NCBI RefSeq assembly: GCF_003253115.1
Contig: NZ_QEQF01000001.1
Coordinates: forward strand, 558,001 to 622,000
DNA: 64,000 nucleotides
Reading direction: 5' to 3'
DNA from: Haemophilus_A paraphrohaemolyticus_A
GTDB lineage: Bacteria; Pseudomonadota; Gammaproteobacteria; Enterobacterales; Pasteurellaceae
The notes under the pieces were generated by a model that made no database searches, was not told the DNA's origin, and saw nothing but the letters and a program-made list of their open reading frames with translations. Positions 33,132 through 40,529 of the stretch are shown here, one piece after another. The translations under genes and the position numbers were made by a program. Every line of letters begins with the position of its first letter. Within the stretch, counting starts at the first letter, position 1.

Positions 33132-34025
33132 ATGACTTACTCTCTCTCAACCGATCTTGCTGAAATCCAGCAACGTATTAACCACTATCTTTCTACTCAG
33201 CTTAAAACACTCAAAACTACGCAAGCACCGCTCACCGATGCGATGGCTTACGCTGTCTTACTTGGCGGAAAGCGAGTTCGTCCGTTTTTGATGTATGCGA
33301 CTGGGCGAATGTTGGGCGTAGACTTAGCAAAAATCGATGCTTCTGCAGGAGCAATGGAGTCTATTCACGCTTATTCATTAGTACACGATGATTTGCCTGC
33401 GATGGATGATGATGCATTAAGACGAGGTAAACCTACCTGTCATATTGCCTTTGATGAAGCCACGGCAATTTTAGCGGGCGATGCTCTGCAAAGTTTTGCT
33501 TTTGAGCTAATTGCAGACGATGAACTACTCACTCCTTTGCAAAAAATTCGTCAAATTCAATCACTTGCAAAAGCCGCTGGTGCAAAAGGAATGTGCCTGG
33601 GGCAAAATTTAGATTTGCTTGCGGAAAACAAAGCAGTTTCATTAGAAGAATTAGAATTTATTCATCGTAATAAAACAGGGGCGTTAATTGAAGCCTCTGT
33701 GTTAATGGGTTTTAACCTTTCTGATTATGCAGAAGATAAACGTATTGAAATGCAGCTTCAACGCTATGCCCAAGCGATTGGCTTAGCTTTCCAAGTGCAA
33801 GACGATATTTTAGACGTCATTGGTGAAACAGATAAAATCGGCAAAACCGCAGGGGCTGATGAGCAGCACAATAAAAGCACTTATCCTAAACTACTAGGCT
33901 TAGAAGGGGCACAGCAAAAAGCTCAAAAACTTTATCAGGTAGCGATTGATACTTTAAATGAGCTGAATTTTGATACGACCGCACTAAAAGAGTTGGCAGA
34001 TTTTATTATTCATCGAGAAAATTAA
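33132..34025 (+). CDS. ispA: Farnesyl diphosphate synthase
   Basis: IspA condenses dimethylallyl and isopentenyl diphosphates to farnesyl diphosphate, the precursor of quinones and of undecaprenyl diphosphate (made by uppS, also in this window). From the ATG at 33132 (MTYSLSTDLAEIQQRINHYL) it is 297 residues. The first aspartate-rich motif is DDLPAMDDD near residue 83 and the second is QDDILD near 224; GGKRVRPFL is also intact. A longer upstream frame overlaps xseB and is rejected. It ends in a terminator shared with deoC. Confidence 0.96.
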   Translation: MTYSLSTDLAEIQQRINHYLSTQLKTLKTTQAPLTDAMAYAVLLGGKRVRPFLMYATGRMLGVDLAKIDASAGAMESIHAYSLVHDDLPAMDDDALRRGKPTCHIAFDEATAILAGDALQSFAFELIADDELLTPLQKIRQIQSLAKAAGAKGMCLGQNLDLLAENKAVSLEELEFIHRNKTGALIEASVLMGFNLSDYAEDKRIEMQLQRYAQAIGLAFQVQDDILDVIGETDKIGKTAGADEQHNKSTYPKLLGLEGAQQKAQKLYQVAIDTLNELNFDTTALKELADFIIHREN

Positions 34026-34044
34026 GTTCATAAAAATGGTTGGT

Positions 34045-34086
34045 AAAAATGCGTAGTTTGATAATTCAATACCACGCATTTTATTT
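34045..34086. terminator. Bidirectional terminator between ispA and deoC
   Basis: AAAATGCGT (34046-34054) pairs with ACGCATTTT (34074-34082), flanked by A and T runs on both sides, between convergent genes. Confidence 0.8.
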
Positions 34087-34757
34087 TAATATCCCTCACT
34101 TTCAGCCAAAACCCCATTCACAATCGCAATCCCTGCACTTGCCCCAATTCTTGTTGCACCAGCTTCTATCATCGCTAATGCGGTTTGTGTATCACGAATA
34201 CCGCCTGAGGCTTTTACGCCAATTTCGCCAACGGTCTGTTTCATTAACGCCACATCCTCTACGGTTGCCCCGCCTTTATTGAAGCCTGTTGAAGTTTTTA
34301 CGAAGGCAACGCCAATGGCTTTACAGATTTCGCACGCTTTAACAATTTCTTCTTTGCTGAGTAAGCAAGTTTCCAAAATCACTTTAAGTGGTGTGTCATG
34401 GCAAGCATGAAATACAGCTTGAATATCGGCTTGCACCTTTTCCCATTGGTTCGATTTAATCCAACCCACGTTAATCACCATATCAATTTCGCCCGCCCCC
34501 GCTTGAATCGCTTGCTCGGTTTCAAACGCTTTAACCACAGTTGCATTTGCTCCCAATGGAAAGCCAATTACTGTGCAGATTTTTACCGCTGAATCAGCAA
34601 GTTTTTGCTTAGCGAGCGAAATATGGCAAGGGTTGATACAGACAGAATAAAAGCCATATTCAAGCGCTTCTTCGCAGAGTTTTAGAATATCTTGTTCGGT
34701 TTTTTCAGCAGTGAGAGCGGTGTGATCGATATATTTTGCAAGTTGAGATGCGTTCAT
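34086..34757 (-). CDS. deoC: Deoxyribose-phosphate aldolase
   Basis: DeoC splits 2-deoxyribose 5-phosphate into glyceraldehyde 3-phosphate and acetaldehyde in deoxynucleoside catabolism. From the ATG at 34757 (MNASQLAKYIDHTALTAEKT), with AGGAG upstream, it is 223 residues, the short class I form. The Schiff-base lysine lies in FVKTSTGF, and the second active-site lysine in GVKASGGIR. A 75-base upstream extension seen in the open frame has no family support. No deoA, deoB or deoD is adjacent. Confidence 0.95.
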   Translation of the reverse strand: MNASQLAKYIDHTALTAEKTEQDILKLCEEALEYGFYSVCINPCHISLAKQKLADSAVKICTVIGFPLGANATVVKAFETEQAIQAGAGEIDMVINVGWIKSNQWEKVQADIQAVFHACHDTPLKVILETCLLSKEEIVKACEICKAIGVAFVKTSTGFNKGGATVEDVALMKQTVGEIGVKASGGIRDTQTALAMIEAGATRIGASAGIAIVNGVLAESEGY

Positions 34758-34958
34758 AAAATCTCCTTTGAGTGAAAATAAAATTGCCCACAATATACGC
34801 CAACTGGTTAGATTTGCAAAAGATTTTACCATCTTAACCGCTTACCTTTTTCTTTATGAAGAAAAAATGTGATTTAGTTATCATTTCTGAAGTTTCACTC
34901 TGTTTTCAAAATATCAGCTTGCTATAATCCGAAAGGGTTAATTAATTTCGAGGTTAGT

Positions 34959-36614
34959 ATGAGTGAAACAGCGATAACCATCGGTCTGCTTGCCCTTGTT
35001 GCCGTGATTGGACTTTGGGTAGGGCATTGGAAGATCAAAGGCGTGGGGCTTGGTATTGGCGGCGTGTTATTTGGTGGGATTATCGTCGCCCATTTCACCA
35101 CACAATACGGCATTCAGCTTGATAGTCACACGCTACATTTTGTGCAAGAATTTGGCTTAATTCTGTTTGTTTATACTATCGGTATCCAAGTCGGTCCGGG
35201 CTTTTTTTCCTCTTTGCGAAAATCAGGACTGAAACTAAATGGCTTTGCGATTTTAATTGTTGTGCTTGGCTCGCTTGCGACCATTATTATCTACAAAGTC
35301 ACAGGCATTCCGCTTGATGTAGCTATTGGAATTTATTCTGGTGCGGTAACTAACACGCCAGCACTGGGTGCAGGGCAACAAGTTTTAGCCGAGCTCGGTA
35401 TGACGGGCGTAACCAGCACAATGGGGATCTCCTATGCCATGGCTTATCCTTTCGGGATTTGCGGCATTTTGCTCTGCATGTGGCTGCTTCGTCTCTTCTT
35501 CCGCGTGAAAATTGATGAAGAAGCACATAATTTCGTGAAAGAGAGCGGGCAGGATAAAGAGACGCTCGATACCCTTGTAGTGCAAGTCTCTAACCGCAAT
35601 TTAGACGGCATCAATTTAACTGAAATCCCGGGTTTTAACCAAGAAGATGTGGTTTGCTCGCACCTAAAACGGGGCGAAGAAACCTTTGTGCCGAAAGCGG
35701 ACAGCGAAGTGCGGCTAGGCGATGTGTTGCATCTGGTCGGGGAAAGTGCCTCGCTAAAAAAAATGCGGCTGATTATTGGCGATGAAGTCGATGTGCCTGT
35801 TACGACCTCAAGCGGAGAAATTCGTGCTGAACGTGTCGTGGTAACCAACGAAAAAGTGCTCAGTAAAAAAATCCGCAGCCTTGGCATTAACCAAAAATAT
35901 GGCGTGGTAATTTCTCGCCTAAACCGTGCAGGAGTTGAACTCGTGCCAACCGGCAACACAACACTTCAATTTGGGGATGTATTACATATGGTAGGACGCA
36001 CTGATGTGTTAAACAACGCTATTTCGGTTATTGGTAATGCGCAACAAAAATTGCTACAAGTGCAAATGTTACCCGTGTTTATCGGGATTGGCTTAGGCGT
36101 ATTACTCGGCTCATTGCCATTAAGCATCCCCGGTTTCCCTGTTGCCTTGAAATTAGGGCTTGCAGGCGGACCACTTGTAGTCGCAATCATCCTTGCTCGT
36201 ATCGGTAGCATCGGCAAACTCTACTGGTTTATGCCACCAAGTGCTAACCTTGCCTTGCGCGAAATTGGCATCGTGCTTTTCCTCTCTATCGTCGGCTTGA
36301 AATCGGGCGGCAGCTTTGTTGATACACTCACTAAGGGCTCTGGTTTAGAATGGATGGGCTACGGCATTTTCATTACCCTCATCCCGTTATTGATTATCGG
36401 TGTGATTGCACGTTGGTATGCCAAAATGAACTATCTCAGCCTTTGTGGCTTGCTCGCAGGCTCAATGACCGACCCACCCGCACTTGCTTTCGCCAATGAG
36501 ATGAAAGAAGAGAGCGGCGCACAAGCTCTTTCCTATGCAACAGTTTACCCGCTTGTCATGTTCTTGCGGATTATTTCGCCACAATTGCTGGCAATATTGT
36601 TGTTTGTGGCGTGA
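34959..36614 (+). CDS. yidE: YidE/YbjL-family putative transporter with two TrkA-C domains
   Basis: The 551-residue product has the AspT/YidE membrane-duplication layout: about five N-terminal helices, two cytoplasmic RCK-C (TrkA-C) domains between residues about 190 and 370, and about five C-terminal helices. Family landmarks are the paired GAVTNTPALGAG (near 128) and GSMTDPPALAFAN (near 505) motifs. It is probably an exchanger of anions or amino acids, but no substrate is established for YidE. It is transcribed alone, convergent with nrdD, and separated from it by an uptake-signal hairpin. Confidence 0.88.
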   Translation: MSETAITIGLLALVAVIGLWVGHWKIKGVGLGIGGVLFGGIIVAHFTTQYGIQLDSHTLHFVQEFGLILFVYTIGIQVGPGFFSSLRKSGLKLNGFAILIVVLGSLATIIIYKVTGIPLDVAIGIYSGAVTNTPALGAGQQVLAELGMTGVTSTMGISYAMAYPFGICGILLCMWLLRLFFRVKIDEEAHNFVKESGQDKETLDTLVVQVSNRNLDGINLTEIPGFNQEDVVCSHLKRGEETFVPKADSEVRLGDVLHLVGESASLKKMRLIIGDEVDVPVTTSSGEIRAERVVVTNEKVLSKKIRSLGINQKYGVVISRLNRAGVELVPTGNTTLQFGDVLHMVGRTDVLNNAISVIGNAQQKLLQVQMLPVFIGIGLGVLLGSLPLSIPGFPVALKLGLAGGPLVVAIILARIGSIGKLYWFMPPSANLALREIGIVLFLSIVGLKSGGSFVDTLTKGSGLEWMGYGIFITLIPLLIIGVIARWYAKMNYLSLCGLLAGSMTDPPALAFANEMKEESGAQALSYATVYPLVMFLRIISPQLLAILLFVA

Positions 36615-36626
36615 TTTATCAAATGA

Positions 36627-36672
36627 AAGCGGTCGATTTGTAAAAAATTTTTGCAAATCGACCGCTTGTTTA
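36627..36672. terminator. Uptake-signal hairpin between yidE and nrdD
   Basis: AAGCGGTCGATTTG (36627-36640) and CAAATCGACCGCTT (36654-36667) form a perfect 14-bp stem; TGTTTATTT follows. It serves two convergent genes. Confidence 0.85.
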
Positions 36673-36673
36673 T

Positions 36674-38455
36674 TTACGCCGCTTCCCGATGATAGAACCT
36701 CAAACTATGCTCTTTTTGGCGAGCAGAGCTGAAAGCGGAAACTCGTTTTAAGTAGCCAATTACGCGCGTGCCGTAATCGATATCTTTCGAGCCACATTCT
36801 GGACAGCATTGCAAGGTGCGTTTGTCGATATGGTCGCAGGCGTTGCAGATAGTGATTTTTACGTTAATGCAGAAGTAGTTGCAGCCCGTTTTGGCTGCGA
36901 TGTCGAGCATTGTGCGGTAGCCCGTTTGGGTTAAGGCTTCGTCTAAATTCAAATGTAAGGCGGAGCCGCCATCAAGCCATTCAATCAGCTCTTTACCGTG
37001 GAGTAAGAATTTATCGAGGGCGTTAATTTGCTCATCTTCTACCACATAAAAATAGGAATTGTAGCACTCACGTGGCACAAAATAGCCGTCAGCTTTATCC
37101 CATTTCGCATTTTTCACACCTAAATTTTCCGCGGGCACAAATTCGGTGTTGAACTTCACGCCATACTGTTTTGAAGCTTGCTGGTTCGATTCAAAAATCA
37201 CTTTTAAGCGACTTTGCACAAACAGCATATAGTCAGGATTATAGCCCACAGTTAAGCCTTGGGATTCCGCTGCTTCTGCCATGCCGTTAATGCCAATAGT
37301 GAGAAACTGTTTGTCAAGTGAGATAAAGCCCGCATCATACACAGGCAACATTCCTGCCGCGAGATACTCTTCCATCAATTTACGATAAGCGACTTGATAT
37401 TGGTGGATCTTGCTGACTTCTGTTGCCAAATCGCGTCCATCTTGCACTAAGCGGTTCATATTCAGCGTAATCACGTTAATCGACCCTGTTGCCACACCGC
37501 CTGCACCAAGTGAATAGGAGAAAGTGTGATCCGCAATCTCATTGCGTAATCGGCAACAAGAAGCGAGCGAGTCTGGGTTGTCTGATTGATAGATAAAGAA
37601 GGCATTACCTTGCGAGAGCTCTTCCGCCATTTGGTCAGCAAATTCACTGTCTTTGCATTTGCCATTTTCAGTCAGCATTGCAGCTGTCACCACAGGAAAG
37701 GTTAAAATTGCCTTGGTGCGTTCTTGGTTAAACCATTTCATAAAGAAGCGTTGCAGTTTGGCGGTGGTTTCCCAGTTTGGGCGTTCAAAATCGGGGAAGA
37801 CGAAATCGCCGAACATCGCCTCAAAATAGAAACGGTCATAAACCGAAATGTTCCAGAACACGCTTTGATAACCACGCGCCGCAGCGGGCTGGTTGATGCT
37901 ATAAACCACTTGTTGAAGATGATTTTCCACCTCCAAGCGGTGTGTTTCTAAGTAATTTTCACCAAAATCTTTACGGGCGAAATAGTCGAAATAGGTTAAA
38001 AATTCCACTGTTGCTACTGCACCAGCAAATTGAGAACTCACAGCAAATACAAAGTTAATAAACGAACCGCAAAATGAGGCGAGATGTTTCGGGGCTTGAG
38101 ATTCTCCGCCCAGCTTGGTTAAGCCTTCACGCAAAAATGGGTACATCGTCACCGATACGCAATAAGGCTTAAGGCTGGTTTCATCGTGAACATAAATCTC
38201 GTGGGCTTCGATTTGGCGAAGATACTCGTCTGCCATCGCTTGCCCAAATAGTTCTGCGATTTTCTGGCTCACTTTGGCACGGTTGATCTGCACGAAAAAA
38301 TCTTTCATCAACTCTTGTTCCATTGTCGCAATGTTTTTTTGGGTCACGTTCGCATTAGCGTCCATTTTCGAACCATCGGCAGCATTTTTAGCTTTTTTAT
38401 ATTCTGTGATGAAATTTAGCTTTTGAGAAAGTTGAGTGGGGGTGAGTCGGATCAT
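36674..38455 (-). CDS. nrdD: Anaerobic (class III) ribonucleoside-triphosphate reductase, short form without ATP-cone
   Basis: NrdD reduces ribonucleoside triphosphates in the absence of oxygen using a glycyl radical. The 593-residue protein starts directly with the catalytic barrel region; the ATP-cone regulatory domain found in the 700-residue E. coli form is absent. Visible features are the SCCRLRNEI active-site stretch, the zinc-site cysteines in CNACDHIDKRTLQCCPECGS, and the glycyl-radical loop TRVIGYLKRVSAF near the C-terminus. It follows nrdG after 67 bp on the minus strand. Confidence 0.92.
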   Translation of the reverse strand: MIRLTPTQLSQKLNFITEYKKAKNAADGSKMDANANVTQKNIATMEQELMKDFFVQINRAKVSQKIAELFGQAMADEYLRQIEAHEIYVHDETSLKPYCVSVTMYPFLREGLTKLGGESQAPKHLASFCGSFINFVFAVSSQFAGAVATVEFLTYFDYFARKDFGENYLETHRLEVENHLQQVVYSINQPAAARGYQSVFWNISVYDRFYFEAMFGDFVFPDFERPNWETTAKLQRFFMKWFNQERTKAILTFPVVTAAMLTENGKCKDSEFADQMAEELSQGNAFFIYQSDNPDSLASCCRLRNEIADHTFSYSLGAGGVATGSINVITLNMNRLVQDGRDLATEVSKIHQYQVAYRKLMEEYLAAGMLPVYDAGFISLDKQFLTIGINGMAEAAESQGLTVGYNPDYMLFVQSRLKVIFESNQQASKQYGVKFNTEFVPAENLGVKNAKWDKADGYFVPRECYNSYFYVVEDEQINALDKFLLHGKELIEWLDGGSALHLNLDEALTQTGYRTMLDIAAKTGCNYFCINVKITICNACDHIDKRTLQCCPECGSKDIDYGTRVIGYLKRVSAFSSARQKEHSLRFYHREAA

Positions 38456-38522
38456 ATTTTTTCCTTAACACTACATGTTTTTTAATGATGAAAACTTCGT
38501 TCCCTCTATAAACGGGGAGATA

Positions 38523-38984
38523 TCAACGAATAAATAAACTATTCAAACACTCCCCCGTCCTTAAATCGACAAATCGTTGGTTGGTAGTAAGGCTATTTAA
38601 TCCGCCACGCTCAGCAATCCAGCACCCTGTTTTGAGGTAGGTGAGTGAGGTTAAAATTCTTGGGTCAAGTTCTGTTTTTTCTAAGCCAGTATAAAGACAG
38701 GTTGCCAGCCCCTCGGCTTGTGCTATTTTAAGCAATGGAATGAGTTTTTCAGGCAACCATTCTCCGCCCATAAACAGCACGCAAGTGATAAAACCTTGGT
38801 ATTTTTTGAGCTGTTCGGCAAGATAAATCTCCGTCAAAATCTGACCACTTCCCCGTTTCCAGCTCTCAATGCTATGGCAACCTTTACAGCCTAAAGGGCA
38901 ACCTGTAATCAAAAAAGCGAGGCTAGTTTCATTCGGCACTTCTTGCCAAACGACTTGTTGGTTGCAAAATCTTATTTCTTCCAT
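38523..38984 (-). CDS. nrdG: Anaerobic ribonucleotide reductase activating protein
   Basis: NrdG is the radical-SAM enzyme that installs the glycyl radical in NrdD. The 153-residue product has the cluster motif CxxxCxxC in GCPLGCKGCHSIESW near residue 28-42 and the small GGEW motif (FMGGEWLP) that takes the place of the usual GGEP. Length matches the family. It is transcribed before nrdD, the reverse of the usual nrdD-nrdG order. NrdR-box-like sequences lie just upstream. Confidence 0.93.
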   Translation of the reverse strand: MEEIRFCNQQVVWQEVPNETSLAFLITGCPLGCKGCHSIESWKRGSGQILTEIYLAEQLKKYQGFITCVLFMGGEWLPEKLIPLLKIAQAEGLATCLYTGLEKTELDPRILTSLTYLKTGCWIAERGGLNSLTTNQRFVDLRTGECLNSLFIR

Positions 38985-39336
38985 TTTAAAATTAAATTAC
39001 TATATATTGTGTATTTGTTTACAAATAATCACAAGATGTAGATATGCTACGATTTTTCTAAAAAAAAGAAAATAGAAAAATTTGCACAAAAGGGGTTGCA
39101 AAATTTTTAGTTAAAGAAAATCAAAGAGATAAACCCAGAAATTTTTTCAGGTTAATTTTGTGTTAAAAATGGATGGAAATGTTGCGTTTTTGGTAAGTGG
39201 TTGAATTTCTTTTATTTTTTGCAAGCATAATATTTCAGTTACTAAAATTACCCCGTTTTTTCTATTGTTCACACTGTCAAAAAACGGGATAATAAGCACA
39301 TTTTTTAATATTGAATGTGAAATTTGGGTGTGGAAA
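38985..39336. other. Intergenic region between nrdG and rsxA
   Basis: About 350 bp between divergent genes. The nrdG side carries two NrdR-box-like sequences. The rsxA side carries an inverted repeat, CCCGTTTTTT (39252-39261) with AAAAAACGGG (39279-39288), whose 17-base loop suggests an operator or leader hairpin. A weak TTGAAT-CATAAT pair with a wide 19-bp spacer (39201-39231) is the best rsx promoter I can see. No additional gene. Confidence 0.5.
38997..39044 (-). promoter_or_regulatory. Two candidate NrdR boxes upstream of nrdG
   Basis: On the minus strand ACACAATATATAGTAA (38997-39012) matches the NrdR consensus ACACWATATMTWGTGT at 14 of 16 positions. A weaker match (39029-39044, about 10 of 16) begins 32 bp further upstream, close to the three-helical-turn spacing known for NrdR box pairs. 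Repression by NrdR is inferred. Confidence 0.6.
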
Positions 39337-39918
39337 ATGGTGGATTATCTTCTTCTGATTATAGGCACGGCACTCATAAACAACTTTGTCTTGGTGAAAT
39401 TTCTTGGGCTTTGTCCGTTTATGGGGGTATCGAAAAAAGTCGAAACAGCGATCGGTATGGGGTTGGCAACAACGTTCGTACTGACTGTGGCATCACTTTC
39501 GGCTTATTTGACGGAGACATTTATCCTCATTCCGCTGCAAGCCCAATTTTTACGCACACTTGTTTTTATTTTAATTATCGCGGTCATCGTACAATTAACT
39601 GAGATGATTATCCACAAAACGAGCCCTGTGCTTTATCGCCTGCTTGGGATCTACTTACCGCTGATTACGACCAACTGTGCTGTATTAGGAGTGGCATTGT
39701 TGAATGTAAATCTTACTAATAACTTGGTGCAATCAGTACTTTATGGCTTTGGTGCCGCACTTGGCTTTTCACTTGTTTTAGTGCTTTTTGCCGCACTGCG
39801 TGAACGATTAGCAGCGGCGGATGTGCCTCGTCCGTTCCAAGGAGCTTCTATCGCATTAGTCACCGCAGGCTTGATGTCGCTTGCCTTTATGGGCTTTGCA
39901 GGGTTGGTAAAAATCTAA
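39337..39918 (+). CDS. rsxA: Electron transport complex subunit RsxA (RnfA)
   Basis: RsxA is one of two mirror-related membrane subunits of the Rnf/Rsx complex that couples NADH-ferredoxin electron transfer to ion transport and keeps SoxR reduced in E. coli. From the ATG at 39337 (MVDYLLLIIGTALINNFVLV) the protein is 193 residues with six hydrophobic helices. The half-cluster cysteines lie in LGLCPFMG and TTNCAVLG, matching the pair that holds an iron-sulfur centre with RsxE. An in-frame TTG 72 bases upstream is rejected. Its stop codon overlaps the rsxB ATG. Confidence 0.95.
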   Translation: MVDYLLLIIGTALINNFVLVKFLGLCPFMGVSKKVETAIGMGLATTFVLTVASLSAYLTETFILIPLQAQFLRTLVFILIIAVIVQLTEMIIHKTSPVLYRLLGIYLPLITTNCAVLGVALLNVNLTNNLVQSVLYGFGAALGFSLVLVLFAALRERLAAADVPRPFQGASIALVTAGLMSLAFMGFAGLVKI

Positions 39919-40529
39919 TGTTAGCCTTTTCCATTGTGACTTATATTATTATCGCCATCGTGGTTATCGCCTTGATTTTTGGGGCGATTTTGGGCTATTC
40001 CTCTGTAAAATTGAAAGTGGAAGAAGACCCAATTGTCGAGAAAATTGATGCGATTTTACCGCAAAGCCAATGCGGACAATGTGGCTACCCAGGCTGTAAA
40101 CCTTATGCAGAAGCGATTGCTAATGGCGATGTAATTACCAAATGTGTGCCAGGTGGACAACCGTTAGTAGTGAAAATTGCGGATTTATTGGGCGTAGATG
40201 TGCCTACAATGGATGGTGTGGAAGAGCCCGAAACTAAAGTGGCGTTTATTCACGAAGATCTCTGCATTGGTTGCACCAAATGTATTCAAGCCTGCCCTGT
40301 GGATGCGATTGTGGGCAGTAACAAGGCGATGCACACTATTATTGCGGATTTCTGCACAGGCTGTGAGCTCTGTGTCGCACCTTGCCCAACCAACTGTATT
40401 GAGATGATTAAACCGAAAAAAACAGCTCGCCAATGGAACTGGCAATTTGATCCAAATTTGGTCATTCCAATTGTGAACACCACCGAAATTCAACAGAAAA
40501 AAGTGATTGGCGGAGGAGCGGATGAGTAA
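39918..40529 (+). CDS. rsxB: Electron transport complex subunit RsxB (RnfB)
   Basis: RsxB is the membrane-anchored ferredoxin-like subunit. The 203-residue product has one N-terminal hydrophobic anchor (residues 5-28), a four-cysteine Fe-S domain ending in CGQCGYPGCKPYAEAI, and two classical 4Fe-4S motifs, CIGCTKCIQACPVDAI and CTGCELCVAPCPTNCI. It overlaps rsxA by one base and rsxC by eight, indicating tight translational coupling. Confidence 0.96.
   Translation: MLAFSIVTYIIIAIVVIALIFGAILGYSSVKLKVEEDPIVEKIDAILPQSQCGQCGYPGCKPYAEAIANGDVITKCVPGGQPLVVKIADLLGVDVPTMDGVEEPETKVAFIHEDLCIGCTKCIQACPVDAIVGSNKAMHTIIADFCTGCELCVAPCPTNCIEMIKPKKTARQWNWQFDPNLVIPIVNTTEIQQKKVIGGGADE

Noticed and set aside
35444..35959. 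171-codon frame opposite yidE
   Set aside because: Shadow of a strongly coding plus-strand gene; composition is not protein-like and there is no ribosome-binding site.
39060..39336. FNR site upstream of rsxA
   Set aside because: No sequence close to TTGAT-N4-ATCAA was found; the best candidates miss several fixed bases.
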